Shown one piece after another: positions 27,091 to 35,950 of a DNA stretch of 64,000 nt (its first letter is position 1; each line of letters opens with the position of its first letter). The DNA is taken from NCBI RefSeq assembly GCF_048282545.1, contig NZ_CP182485.1, positions 806,001-870,000 of the forward strand, read 5' to 3'. The position numbers were made by a program, and so were the translations under genes. Below the pieces are notes generated by a model, which worked only from the letters and a program-made list of their open reading frames with translations, was not told the origin of the DNA and did no database searches. This stretch comes from Opacimonas immobilis (GTDB lineage: Bacteria > Pseudomonadota > Gammaproteobacteria > Enterobacterales > Alteromonadaceae).

Positions 27091-27722
27091 TGAATCGCCA
27101 CCAGTAATCTAGACACTTCCCAGCCTTTCTTGGTAACGGTTTTCATACTCTACTGGTGACAGCAGATTATTGGAACCATGTTTTCTTTTGCAGTTATAAA
27201 ACATCTCGATGTATTCAAAGATATCGCTTCTGGCATCGTCTCTTGTTGAGTAGATTTTTCGCTTGATGCGTTCACGTTTCAGTAGTTGGAAGAAACTCTC
27301 AGCAACAGCATTGTCGTGACAGTTTCCTCGTCTGCTCATGCTACCTTCCAGGCCATTAGCTTTGAGGAATGCTTGCCAATCATGGCTGGTGTACTGGCTT
27401 CCCTGGTCGGAATGCACCATCACTTGTTGTTTAGGATTACGCCGCCAGACAGCCATCAGCAGCGCATTCAGCACAATGTCTTTGGTAATGCGTGACTGCA
27501 TTGACCAGCCAATCACTTTGCGTGAGAACAAATCCACGACCACTGCCAGATATAACCAACCTTCGTGAGTGCGGATATGTGTAATATCCGTTACCCAGGC
27601 TTCATCTGGCGCCGTAGGATTAAACTGACGCTGCAACCGGTTGGGAACAACAATGTGACTCTCACCACCACGATGACGTGGCCTGCGATAGCCCACCTGA
27701 GCCTTCAGATCTTCTGAGCATT
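27091..27722 (-). pseudogene. Truncated IS3-family transposase OrfB
   Basis: The IS end TGAATCGCCACCAGTAATCT starts at 27091. The transposase reads in from about 27722 without a start codon and lacks its N-terminal part and OrfA. The DDE core is intact: WVTDITHIRTHEGWLYLAV, MVHSDQGSQYTS and NCHDNAVAESFFQLLK. The C-terminus is YQERLGSV. It is close to OrfB of the intact IS at 34179 but is a separate copy with a different end sequence. Confidence 0.85.
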
Positions 27723-27766
27723 ACTTCAAACAGCTACGTATGATAATAGATTCCCCGTTTAACACG

Positions 27767-28387
27767 CTATTTACTCTCTATTGCATATCGACTCAAAATT
27801 AGTGCAACAATGTTCTTGGCAATATTCTTTTTAGCCTCGTCACTTAGCGCATCTTCAATTTTAAAAAGCTGTGGCCAGAAACACTGCCCTTTTACCAAAC
27901 TGTCTATTTCATTCACCACGTATTTAACATCATCAAAAGCCAATCTGCCATCAGCCTTTGCATCATTGAGCCATCGATGCATGGCCGTTTCCTGAGCTTT
28001 TAACTGCGCTACTTCGTCTTTGAGTTTATCAGGTTCATAAAAGAAGTAGCCAATCGCTACACGGGCTAAATCAAGATGACTTTCACTTACCATAAACTCG
28101 ATGTCTTTGAGAATGATGCTTTGCAGCTGTGTATCGAGAGGTTCGTTAGGTAAGTAATGCGCTGTGATATTCATTATGGCACTTTGCCACTGCTCGGTGA
28201 CAAGATGCATAACTAAATCTTCTTTCGTAGAAAAGTGATTATACACAGTACGCTTAGACACATTAGCCAACTCAGCAAGCTTATCCATGCTAGTACCTTT
28301 CACGCCAAATTCTTGAAACGCTTGCGTCGCTGCTTGAATAATCGCTTCGCGTTTTAAGTCGCTAAGGGTTCGTGTATTGCCAGCCAT
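27767..28387 (-). CDS. TetR/AcrR-family repressor
   Basis: 206 residues. The N-terminal TetR helix-turn-helix is IIQAATQAFQEFGVKGTS followed by MDKLAELANVSKRTVYNHFS. It is divergent from an RND efflux operon and is its likely repressor; direct repeats between the two genes are candidate operators. It is probably induced by a ligand of the pump, which cannot be named. Full length. Confidence 0.88.
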   Translation of the reverse strand: MAGNTRTLSDLKREAIIQAATQAFQEFGVKGTSMDKLAELANVSKRTVYNHFSTKEDLVMHLVTEQWQSAIMNITAHYLPNEPLDTQLQSIILKDIEFMVSESHLDLARVAIGYFFYEPDKLKDEVAQLKAQETAMHRWLNDAKADGRLAFDDVKYVVNEIDSLVKGQCFWPQLFKIEDALSDEAKKNIAKNIVALILSRYAIESK

Positions 28388-28429
28388 TGGTCTACTATCT
28401 TAATCATATAAAACTTCTTTTTACACCGA

Positions 28430-28482
28430 CCAGTTTACTTTTCAATGCAGATGAACCATAATGCACTCGCCAGTTTACTTTT
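28430..28482 (+). promoter_or_regulatory. Direct repeats between tetR and the RND operon (candidate operators)
   Basis: CCAGTTTACTTTT occurs at 28430 and 28470, 40 bases apart (near four helical turns), in the divergent promoter region. TetR-family operators at such pumps often contain AAGTAAACTGG-like halves. This is a candidate only. Confidence 0.5.
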
Positions 28483-28589
28483 GTATTAGCATACTATAAG
28501 GCGCACAATGTTTGCAACGTAGGTTGTTTTTAAATGCAACGATACTGGTTATCTATGTTCAACATATTACTAATGGATGGCATACGACT

Positions 28590-29669
28590 ATGTCCTTGAA
28601 ACACTACTCACATACTCTAGCGCTAAGTCTCTTTTCTATTTCTATTTTTATTTTCACCGCTTGCTCACCTGAAAAAGCTCAGCAGCAACAATCGGAGGTA
28701 GTGCGGCATGTGAAGTTTGCTGAAGTCTCACCTATTCCCAATTTTGACGAATTTACGTTTCCTGCCGTCGTATCTGCTGTGAAAACTGTTGATTTGAGTT
28801 TTGAAGTCTCTGGCCGATTAATACAAACCGATTTAGTTACCGGCAGTGATATCACTAAAGGCAAGCTGCTTGCCACAATAGAAAGAAAGCCCTTTGAGCG
28901 CAGAGTTGAAGAGTCTAAAACCAGATTAGAACAAGCAAAACGAGAACTCGATAGAATTGAAAAAATGTTCGCACAAAATTTGGTATCTCAAAGCGCACTG
29001 GATTCGGCAAAAACATCCTATGAATTATCTGTTATTGACCTTAAAAACGCAGAACAAGACTTAAGTTATACTCGGCTTTACGCGCCATTTGATGCGAAAG
29101 TATCCCAACGTCTTGTAGAAAATAACAGTTTTGTAAAATCAGGGACTGCTATCGCCCGTTTGCAAGATGTGTCGAAAATCTACTTTAATATCAATGTGCC
29201 AGAGCGCTTACTTACCGCCAACATAGGGCGTGGCATTAAGCAAGCGAGTGCCACATTGGCGACAAACCGCAGTCAGTGGTACCCAGTAACTTATGTTGAG
29301 CATTCCACACAACCGGACCCCGTATCTCAAACCTACGAAGTAGTATTCGCCATGGAGCCTCGAAAAGAATTACCACTCACTCCTGGTGCTCGAGCAGTGG
29401 TTAAAGTAAGCCTTCAAGGTAGTTTATATTCCGACGGCTTAGTCGTGCCAGTGAAAGCACTAGTCGGTGATGAGAACGATGGCTTTGCCGTTTGGGTACT
29501 TGATGACAGTCTACAAACAGTGAAACAACACAGCGTTGATGTCAAACATATCGAGGGGGATATTGCTGTAGTAGAAGGGCCAATTTCACTTGGTCAAAAG
29601 GTGGTTGCCGCTGGAGCAGCACAAATGCGAGAAAACATGAAAGTGCTTCCGTATAAGGGAGAAAAATAA
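28590..29669 (+). CDS. RND efflux periplasmic adaptor (membrane fusion) lipoprotein
   Basis: The start chosen is the ATG at 28590, giving a lipoprotein signal with lipobox FTACS (359 residues); a longer reading would bury the signal. The HlyD/AcrA layout is visible: beta-barrel and lipoyl halves (TVDLSFEVSGRLIQTDLVTG and DLSYTRLYAPFDAKVSQRLV) around a coiled-coil hairpin (EESKTRLEQAKRELDRIEKM). It links the inner-membrane pump to an outer-membrane channel that is not encoded here. The pump gene follows three bases on. Confidence 0.92.
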   Translation: MSLKHYSHTLALSLFSISIFIFTACSPEKAQQQQSEVVRHVKFAEVSPIPNFDEFTFPAVVSAVKTVDLSFEVSGRLIQTDLVTGSDITKGKLLATIERKPFERRVEESKTRLEQAKRELDRIEKMFAQNLVSQSALDSAKTSYELSVIDLKNAEQDLSYTRLYAPFDAKVSQRLVENNSFVKSGTAIARLQDVSKIYFNINVPERLLTANIGRGIKQASATLATNRSQWYPVTYVEHSTQPDPVSQTYEVVFAMEPRKELPLTPGARAVVKVSLQGSLYSDGLVVPVKALVGDENDGFAVWVLDDSLQTVKQHSVDVKHIEGDIAVVEGPISLGQKVVAAGAAQMRENMKVLPYKGEK

Positions 29670-29672
29670 ACC

Positions 29673-32600
29673 ATGGATATCGCCCGCTTTTCAATCGACA
29701 AACCCGTAAATGTTTGGCTGATGGTCATCATACTGCTACTAGGTGGTGTGCTGGCTATGACCAAAATTGGTCGACTTGAAGACCCTGCTTTTACCATCAA
29801 ACAAGTTAAGATATACACTGCTTATCCTGGCGCTAGCGCGGAAAAAGTTGAACGTGAAATCACAGAACGTTTAGAAATCGCTATTCAACAAATGCCCCAA
29901 TTAAAAGAAGTGACTTCAATATCTTCTCCAGGGCGTTCTGAAATTACCGTAGAGGTAAAGAGTACTTACGATAGTGATGTGTTACCTCAAATTTGGGACG
30001 AATTGAGGAAGCGCCTTCACGACACCGCCAGTTCGCTGCCCACGGGCGCTCAAGACCCCGTAGTATTTGATGACTTCGGTGATGTTTATGGGCTTTATTA
30101 CGCTCTCAGCGCTCCAGATTTCGACACCCATGAGTTACGTGAGTTTGCCCGAATTATTCGTCGAGATTTACTTACCACTGAAGGTGTGGCAAAGGTCAAC
30201 GTAACCGGTATTCAAAAAGAGCAAATTGTTGCTTACATCAACCCATATCAACTCGCTGGGTTGGGTATTTCTTTCCCAGATTTGACCTCATTGTTCCAAG
30301 ACAATCTTCGACCATTCAATGGTGGGCGCGTAAAGGTGGATGAAAAAAACGTGCGCTTGATTGTCAAGCGTGCACCAGACAGATTAGATGAAATTTCAAA
30401 TCTATCACTGGTGATCCCTGGTACAAACCGTTCTTTGCGTGTTGCTGATGTTGCGACCTTAAAACTCGAACCTGCTGATATTCAGCCTGTATTAGTGCGA
30501 TATAACGGTGCAGAAGCCCTTACGCTAAGTGTGTCAGCATTAACGGATGTGAACATCGTAGATGTCGGCGAGCGAGTAAATGCAAAAGTGGAGGCCCTGC
30601 TCAAACAACTTCCAGTTGGTATTACCCTGACTCCCATTTACGATCAAGCCTCAGTAGTTGATGATTCGGTGGACGGCTTTATCAATAACCTTGTGATGTC
30701 TGTGGCCGTGGTAACATTAACCTTGTGTTTATTCATGGGATGGCGCTCTGGGGTTGTGGTAGGCACTGTATTACTTGTTACCGTACTCGGTACCATCCTC
30801 ATCATGTGGTTGATGGATATTCAGCTTCAGCGTATTTCATTAGGGGCAATGGTCATCGCCATGGGTATGCTGGTCGATAATGCAATAGTGGTAGCAGAAG
30901 GCATGATGCTGCGAATGGCAACAGGTGCCTCAGCAAAAGATGCAGCCAGCTTCATTGTTAAGCGCACACAATGGCCGTTATTAGGCGCAACCATAATAGG
31001 TATTGCCGCCTTCTCTGGCATTGGTTTATCTAACGATGCAACCGGCGAGTTCCTTTATTCATTGTTTGCCGTAGTGTTGGTTTCATTGATGATCAGCTGG
31101 ATACTTGCCGTAACGTTGGTCCCCGTATTAGGCGCACATTTTTATCGCAAGGGCATGTCGCAATCACAAAGTGATGCGCCCTCCGCTGCACAACAGTGGT
31201 TTAAACACACACTTATCGGCGCACTGAAACTGCGTTGGGTAACCATTGCAGCACTCCTCGTTATTACCATTGTTGCCTATGGCAGTTTTGGTATGGTCAA
31301 ACAAGGGTTCTTTCCACCATCAAATGCACCGGTATTTTTTGTGCACTATTGGGGGCCCCAAGACCGCGACATTCGCGCGACAGAGCAAATTGCCAAAGAA
31401 GCAGAGAAACGTATTTTAGCGCTGGATAATGTCAGTGCCGTAACCACATTTATTGGGCAAGGTGCTGATAGATTTACGCTGACATACGCGCCAAAAAGCG
31501 CTAATGAAAACTATGCATTCTTTATGGTCCGTGCCAGCGAATTAGAGCACATTCCTGCCATTCAACGTGCATTAACCAGCAAGCTAAGTGATTTGGATTT
31601 AGATGCCAATTTCTATATGGAGCGCATGCAATTTGGTCCAGGCTCAGGCGCTAAACTCGAAGCGCGTTTCTCAGGTCCAGATACTGAAGTGTTACGCCAA
31701 CTAGCAGAAGAAGCCAAAGCCCGTTTATTTGAAGATGGTCAGGTGATTGATGTTCGTCATAACTGGCGAGAGAAAGGGTTTGCAATAAACACACAGTTCG
31801 ACAACTACAATGCGGGAATTGCTGGGGTTTCGCATTCAGATTTTAGTCAAACCGTACAGTACGCAAGCAGTGGTGTGAAACTGGGCACCGTGCAAGATGG
31901 TGATTATGCCTATAATATCATGGCAAAAATGGGGAACGCCGATGACACGGCTCTTCAGTCTATTCGCGAGTCTCAAGTATGGTCTTCTCAGCAACGTCAG
32001 TATATTCCTTTTACCCAGGTATCACATGGCTTAGACCTTATGACTGAAGAGCTGCGCATTCATCGCAAAGATCGCCTGCGCACCATAACCGTTGAAGCAG
32101 AGCCTGGCGAACATGAAACCGCAGGCAAAGCGCTGGCGCGTATTCGCCCGTTAATTGAAGATATTGATTTGCCTGCGGGCTACAACCTTGAATGGGGTGG
32201 TGAGTTTGAAAGCGCTAGCGAAGCTCAACAGGCCTTAGGTGCAGGTTTACCCGCTGGTTTCTTAGTGATGTTCATTATCTCGGTGTTATTGTTTGGCCAC
32301 GTACGCCAACCGCTTATTATATGGCTGGTTGTCCCCATGGCGGTAGTAGGTGTAGTCACGGGCTTGTTGTCTACTGATATGCCATTCGGCTTTATGTCGC
32401 TACTGGGCTTTTTGAGTTTATTCGGGATGCTGATTAAAAATGCCATAGTACTTATTGAAGAAATTGATCTTCAAATTGAAGAAGGATTGGCAATAAAAAG
32501 CGCCATCGTTGAAGCCACACTAAGCCGCGTCAGACCCGTAGCACTTGCGGCCGTGACAACTATATTGGGGATGGCTCCATTGTTGTTTGATGCTTTTTTT

Positions 32601-32714
32601 GCCGATATGGCTGTGACCATAATGGGCGGACTCACATTCGCGACAATTCTAACGCTTATTGCCGTTCCCGTTTTATATAGCCTGCTATTTAAAGTAAGTT
32701 ATAGAAAAGCCTAG
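29673..32714 (+). CDS. RND-family efflux pump permease (AcrB-like)
   Basis: 1013 residues with the RND fold: a first membrane helix (VNVWLMVIILLLGGVLAM), two large periplasmic loops and eleven further helices. The TM4 proton-relay acidic residues are in GMLVDNAIVVAEGMML. ERLEIAIQQMPQLKEVTS is the usual pore-domain start. It exports hydrophobic or amphiphilic compounds by proton antiport; specificity is unknown. It is in an operon with the adaptor and is cargo of element 2. Confidence 0.93.
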   Translation: MDIARFSIDKPVNVWLMVIILLLGGVLAMTKIGRLEDPAFTIKQVKIYTAYPGASAEKVEREITERLEIAIQQMPQLKEVTSISSPGRSEITVEVKSTYDSDVLPQIWDELRKRLHDTASSLPTGAQDPVVFDDFGDVYGLYYALSAPDFDTHELREFARIIRRDLLTTEGVAKVNVTGIQKEQIVAYINPYQLAGLGISFPDLTSLFQDNLRPFNGGRVKVDEKNVRLIVKRAPDRLDEISNLSLVIPGTNRSLRVADVATLKLEPADIQPVLVRYNGAEALTLSVSALTDVNIVDVGERVNAKVEALLKQLPVGITLTPIYDQASVVDDSVDGFINNLVMSVAVVTLTLCLFMGWRSGVVVGTVLLVTVLGTILIMWLMDIQLQRISLGAMVIAMGMLVDNAIVVAEGMMLRMATGASAKDAASFIVKRTQWPLLGATIIGIAAFSGIGLSNDATGEFLYSLFAVVLVSLMISWILAVTLVPVLGAHFYRKGMSQSQSDAPSAAQQWFKHTLIGALKLRWVTIAALLVITIVAYGSFGMVKQGFFPPSNAPVFFVHYWGPQDRDIRATEQIAKEAEKRILALDNVSAVTTFIGQGADRFTLTYAPKSANENYAFFMVRASELEHIPAIQRALTSKLSDLDLDANFYMERMQFGPGSGAKLEARFSGPDTEVLRQLAEEAKARLFEDGQVIDVRHNWREKGFAINTQFDNYNAGIAGVSHSDFSQTVQYASSGVKLGTVQDGDYAYNIMAKMGNADDTALQSIRESQVWSSQQRQYIPFTQVSHGLDLMTEELRIHRKDRLRTITVEAEPGEHETAGKALARIRPLIEDIDLPAGYNLEWGGEFESASEAQQALGAGLPAGFLVMFIISVLLFGHVRQPLIIWLVVPMAVVGVVTGLLSTDMPFGFMSLLGFLSLFGMLIKNAIVLIEEIDLQIEEGLAIKSAIVEATLSRVRPVALAAVTTILGMAPLLFDAFFADMAVTIMGGLTFATILTLIAVPVLYSLLFKVSYRKA

Positions 32715-32806
32715 CAGCTTCTGAATAAATGTAACGTTAATTTGGCGCTTGCTCGATACGCTCTATCACCTTTGATAAAACGCTCGTCAAAGGTGCTAGC
32801 GCCATT

Positions 32807-33049
32807 TTAGCGTTTTGCTTCTACCCTTTTCTGCATAAACTTCATCACATTTCGCCACGACACTATACCCACTGGGTGATAATGTATGTCGACTATGGGT
32901 ATGCACGATATCTTATTGTTATTGAACAATTCGATGGCAGTAAAAACGGAATCCTCCGGGGTTAAGGTGATGACTTCTCGGGTCATGATTTGATGGGCAC
33001 GCTTATCTAAATGTTGCTCTGTCTCGCACTCGCTCACCAACGGTATCAA
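32807..33049 (-). CDS. Small CBS-domain protein or fragment
   Basis: 80 residues from a TTG start, with one CBS half: IMTREVITLTPEDSVFTAIE and ISCIPIVDIHYHPVGIVSW. CBS domains normally pair, so this is either a homodimeric single-CBS protein or the tail of a longer gene. The upstream frame closes four codons before, at the stop of the primase remnant. No ligand can be named. Confidence 0.6.
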   Translation of the reverse strand: MIPLVSECETEQHLDKRAHQIMTREVITLTPEDSVFTAIELFNNNKISCIPIVDIHYHPVGIVSWRNVMKFMQKRVEAKR

Positions 33050-33058
33050 TAAACGGAC

Positions 33059-33268
33059 TTATCGCAATTTAAAGAAAAATGCAGAGGGCGAGTGTTTTAC
33101 TAATACATCGTTCCAATCGACGGATTTCTCGTTTTTTAAAGGCACAGGCGGAATATGGTCGATAACGGGAACGCCATGTTTTTCCATACGTCGTCTGAAT
33201 GCCAGTGCAGTTCGCTCTCCCGTTTGAGACTTATCTTTATCTACCCAGTTATGGATAGTGCGGACTTG
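33059..33268 (-). pseudogene. C-terminal remnant of a TOPRIM-type DNA primase
   Basis: A start-less frame reads HNWVDKDKSQTGERTALAFR, then MEKHGVPVIDHIPPVPLKNE and SVDWNDVLVKHS before a stop at 33059. The WVDKDKSQTG strand and the DWNDVL end are typical of the TOPRIM part of plasmid and ICE primases. The rest of the gene is missing. It is distinct from the SF3 helicase of element 1. Confidence 0.65.
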
Positions 33269-33359
33269 TTTTGAGTGGATTACACAATGAATTCTATATA
33301 TGTTAAATAGTGTGTAATTTTGACATTGTTAGTAAAAACTATCAGGAGGTTATATAGAT

Positions 33360-33629
33360 TTGAGAGTGCTTTTAGTTATCCTATTTTTATGTTTTTCACC
33401 ATTTTCTTATGCTGACGGCAACGAATTTTTATCTAAGTGTAAGAGTACTTTAGGATTATTAGACTTAGAATCGCCTGAGCGTGAGGAGAATTTTATTGTT
33501 GTCGGATATTGTCTAGGTAAAGTTCAAGGTGTGCGGGATATGAATTTTGTTTATGAAGTATTAAAGGGTAAAGATAATGTGTATTTCTGCATTCCGGAAC
33601 AAGCGACTGTATCGCCACCAGTAATCTAG
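33360..33629 (+). pseudogene. Rap1a/Tai-like secreted immunity-type protein, 3' end cut by an IS
   Basis: TTG start with AGGAGG upstream. A signal peptide (LLVILFLCFSPFSYA) precedes NEFLSKCKSTLG and VVGYCLGKVQGVRDMN, with the late motif VYFCIPEQAT. The spaced Cys residues and YCLGxxQGVRD match the Rap1a/Tai family, periplasmic proteins first described as immunity factors for T6SS amidases. From 33609 the reading is IS sequence (last residues VSPPVI), so the C-terminus is lost. Confidence 0.65.
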
Positions 33630-33715
33630 ACACTTCTCAGTCGTTCTTCATATTGCTTTTCAAATTCTATCGGTGAAAGCATATTATTGGAACCATGTTT
33701 TCGTTTTTTGTTGTA
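33609..33715 (-). mobile_element. IS3-family remnant (OrfB tail and terminal repeat)
   Basis: The end TGTATCGCCACCAGTAATCT at 33609 matches the IS end at 27091. The frame on the minus strand encodes YNKKRKHGSNNMLSPIEFE, ending in EERLRSV. It is joined directly to the stop codon of the integrase fragment, a sign of deletion or recombination. Confidence 0.8.
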
Positions 33716-34178
33716 TCAAGCATCTAGTAGATGCGAGTTAATTGTAAGAGATGTTTTATAGAGCGCTTCAACAATCTCATTATTTTGCATGTCAGCCATT
33801 CCATAGCGAAGCATCCTCTCAGAAAGTCCTATTTGCTTTCCAGACCAGCCAGCAATGAGAGCGGCATCTGCTGGGTTAGCATTCGTACATACAGAATTGT
33901 GTTTAAATGAGTGTCGTAAACAATGTGCAGTTTGTCCTGGCATATGCGGAACAAGTTCAGCTAACATGATTTTCATTTGTCTAGAGCAATTATCAGTGCT
34001 GGTATTGTTTAGCCATTTGATAAGCTCATTGATGTTATCCCTAACAAATTGAAGCCCGACAGTTATTGGTATAACCCTCTTTCTTGCTTGTGTTTTAGTT
34101 TCTCGGTTAACCACTAGGAAAGGGTATTCCTTATCAAGGTAAATATCTTCAGTTCTGAGCCTCTTTACCTCAGAGGGC
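33716..34178 (-). pseudogene. Integrase fragment (C-terminal half, element 2)
   Basis: Residues from PSEVKRLRTEDI to the stop give box II AHCLRHSFKHN, ALIAGWSGKQIGLSE and the nucleophile Tyr in RMLRYGMAD, ending SHLLDA. It aligns along its whole length with the element 1 integrase, whose C-terminal part has the same motifs and HLLDT. The N-terminal half is replaced by the IS at 34179; the codon before Pro is made partly of IS bases, so box I Arg cannot be judged. Confidence 0.85.
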
Positions 34179-34196
34179 TGGTAAGGCCTGACTTCT

Positions 34197-35030
34197 CTAG
34201 ACACTTTCTACCCGTTTAAAATATTCACGCTCAAAGTTATTTGGCGATACCCTATCATTTTTTGTATGTCGGCGAGTGGGATTATAAACCATCTCAATAT
34301 AATGAAACACAGCTTGCTTAGCTTCAGCTCGGTTTTGATAAATTCGACGACGTATTTTTTCTTTCTTTAAATTGCTGAAAAAACTCTCTGCGACGGCATT
34401 ATCATGACAGTTACCACGACGACTCATACTGGGTACAATATTGTATGCATCAAGTAGCTTTCTAAATTGCCGACTGGAATATTGAGAGCCTTGGTCTGAG
34501 TGCAAACTGACCTGCTGTTGAGGCTTTCGTCGCCAATATGCTGCTGTAATCGCTTGCATTGCTAAGTCCTCTGTCATTCTATCGCTCATGGACCAACCAA
34601 CAATATTACGTGCGAATAAGTCCATGACGACGGCCAGAAAAAGAAAGCCTTCATGAGTTTTAATATAAGTAATGTCGGTCACCCACCATTGGTTAGGTCG
34701 CTCAACATTGAATTCACGATTCAACTTATTTTCGGCTACAATATCACTTTTACCGCCGTAATAACCTCGTGGCACTTTGTACCCTCTTTGCGCACGAATG
34801 CCTGATTTTCGCATTAAGCGTAAGATCCGATCACGGCCACAATATTCATTGGCATCACGAAAGTCCATGTAGATGTTACGGTAGCCATGAAAACCACCGC
34901 TCTCTATCCAAAACTGCTTAATTTTTTGTGCAAGCTGTTGGTCTGCCCGCTCTCGCTTACTGATTGGCGATTTAAGCCAGTCATAATAACCACTGGGATG
35001 AACCTCTAGCACTCGACACAAAACTCTCAC
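34197..35030 (-). CDS. IS3-family transposase OrfB
   Basis: 277 residues with an rve-type DDE core: VTDITYIKTHEGFLFLAVV, SLHSDQGSQYSSRQF and NCHDNAVAESFFSNLKKEK. The N-terminal HTH_21-like part is present. The active protein is normally a fusion with OrfA made by -1 frameshifting; A-rich AAAGAAAGA near the OrfA end is a possible slip site. Confidence 0.93.
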   Translation of the reverse strand: MRVLCRVLEVHPSGYYDWLKSPISKRERADQQLAQKIKQFWIESGGFHGYRNIYMDFRDANEYCGRDRILRLMRKSGIRAQRGYKVPRGYYGGKSDIVAENKLNREFNVERPNQWWVTDITYIKTHEGFLFLAVVMDLFARNIVGWSMSDRMTEDLAMQAITAAYWRRKPQQQVSLHSDQGSQYSSRQFRKLLDAYNIVPSMSRRGNCHDNAVAESFFSNLKKEKIRRRIYQNRAEAKQAVFHYIEMVYNPTRRHTKNDRVSPNNFEREYFKRVESV

Positions 35031-35053
35031 GGGATAACGTGAACAACGAGACT

Positions 35054-35350
35054 TTATAAACCGGTATCTTTCTTTGACTCGCCGGCAAAGAATACCGCGG
35101 CTTCCTTTAACAGGTTCCTTTCTTGCTCAAGGCGCTTCAACTCACGTTTTAACCTTGCATTTTCAGCTCGTAAGTCCTGGTCTTCTACTCGTGCTTTAGT
35201 TGGCTTTGAAAATCTTTTAAGCCACGCATAAAGCGTCTTAGTGCTTATACCGAGACGTTCTGCAACATCGTTAACAGCGTAGCCATGGACAGCAACTTGA
35301 TTCACTGCTTCTTGCTTAAACTCGTCTGTATATCGGATACCTTTACCCAT
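35054..35350 (-). CDS. IS3-family transposase OrfA
   Basis: 98 residues. The helix-turn-helix is YTDEFKQEAVNQVAVHGYAV followed by LGISTKTLYAWLKRF, and the C-terminal leucine zipper is LRAENARLKRELKRLEQERN. It binds the terminal repeats. Confidence 0.93.
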   Translation of the reverse strand: MGKGIRYTDEFKQEAVNQVAVHGYAVNDVAERLGISTKTLYAWLKRFSKPTKARVEDQDLRAENARLKRELKRLEQERNLLKEAAVFFAGESKKDTGL

Positions 35351-35392
35351 GATTTACCTCTTATGGTTATAGTTACATTTTTACCATAAAAA

Positions 35393-35929
35393 GTGTCGGG
35401 AAGTCTCAGGCCTTACCACAAGACGATTACTATCAAACATCCACAAATTGTTAAAGAGTACTCAGACATTCTGTTTGAACTGATTAATTACCGATGGACA
35501 CAGAAACTCGAGGAGTTTAATCACTCTCCACGCATTTCAAAGAAAGTTCTTGGGACTGATAGAGAAAGAGTGAGAAGAAACAATCTTTCAAAATTCAGAA
35601 AGTATTTAGATATTGAAAATCCACAGAGGAGATGTTTCTTTACGGATAAAGTGCTGACAGATGATGAACTATCGATTGATCATGTATTGCCTTGGTCGTA
35701 TTTGTATTCAGACGATTTGTGGAATTTAGTTTATGTTGATCGAGGATATAACTCATCTAAAAGCAATCACATACCAAATGAAGAAGTCATTGAGCGACTT
35801 GAAGAAAGAAACATAAGGTTATTAAGTTTGCTTACGGATAGTGGTTTTAAAGATAAACAGACCGAAGAACTAGCATTGTGTGTAGAAAGAGATTTACTTC
35901 GCAAGTTCTGGGTTGGGTGTAAGGGATAA
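35393..35929 (+). CDS. HNH-endonuclease-domain protein, N-terminus probably lost
   Basis: The first eight or nine codons lie in the IS end, so the native N-terminus is cut at about 35419. The HNH core is CFFTDKVLTDDELSIDHVLP followed by WNLVYVDRGYNSSKSNHIPN (His-Asn-Asn layout). HNH proteins cut DNA as phage, restriction or defence enzymes; the fragment gives no specificity. The base composition is more A/T-rich than the core genes. Confidence 0.65.
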   Translation: MSGSLRPYHKTITIKHPQIVKEYSDILFELINYRWTQKLEEFNHSPRISKKVLGTDRERVRRNNLSKFRKYLDIENPQRRCFFTDKVLTDDELSIDHVLPWSYLYSDDLWNLVYVDRGYNSSKSNHIPNEEVIERLEERNIRLLSLLTDSGFKDKQTEELALCVERDLLRKFWVGCKG

Positions 35930-35950
35930 TAGATGTTGACTAGTCAACAT

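Larger units (their letters stand above)
26810..34178. mobile_element. Element 2: tandem relative of element 1, rearranged
   Basis: It begins right behind the duplicated att sequence, with TACCA repeats 12 bases apart (26876, 26888, the second followed by CAT) and the G-rich left-end block, and ends in an integrase fragment of the same family as the element 1 integrase. In between are a TetR-RND operon, a CBS fragment, a TOPRIM primase remnant and a truncated Rap1a-like gene, all cut by IS3-family pieces. The true right boundary is not seen; the HNH and unknown genes at 35393-38549 may also belong to it. Confidence 0.7.
34179..35418 (-). mobile_element. Intact IS3-family element (1240 bp)
   Basis: The ends TGGTAAGGCCTGACTTCTC (34179) and the inverted TGGTAAGGCCTGAGACTTC (35418) form an imperfect terminal inverted repeat starting with TG. 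It carries OrfA and OrfB in the usual two frames. The flanks (GGC before, CAA after) show no target duplication, so the two sides probably came together by recombination between copies. Confidence 0.85.

Noticed and set aside
33719..34204. Gln at the box I Arg position of the integrase fragment as evidence of a family-wide change
   Set aside because: The CAG codon is formed by two IS bases and one integrase base, so the residue is not native.
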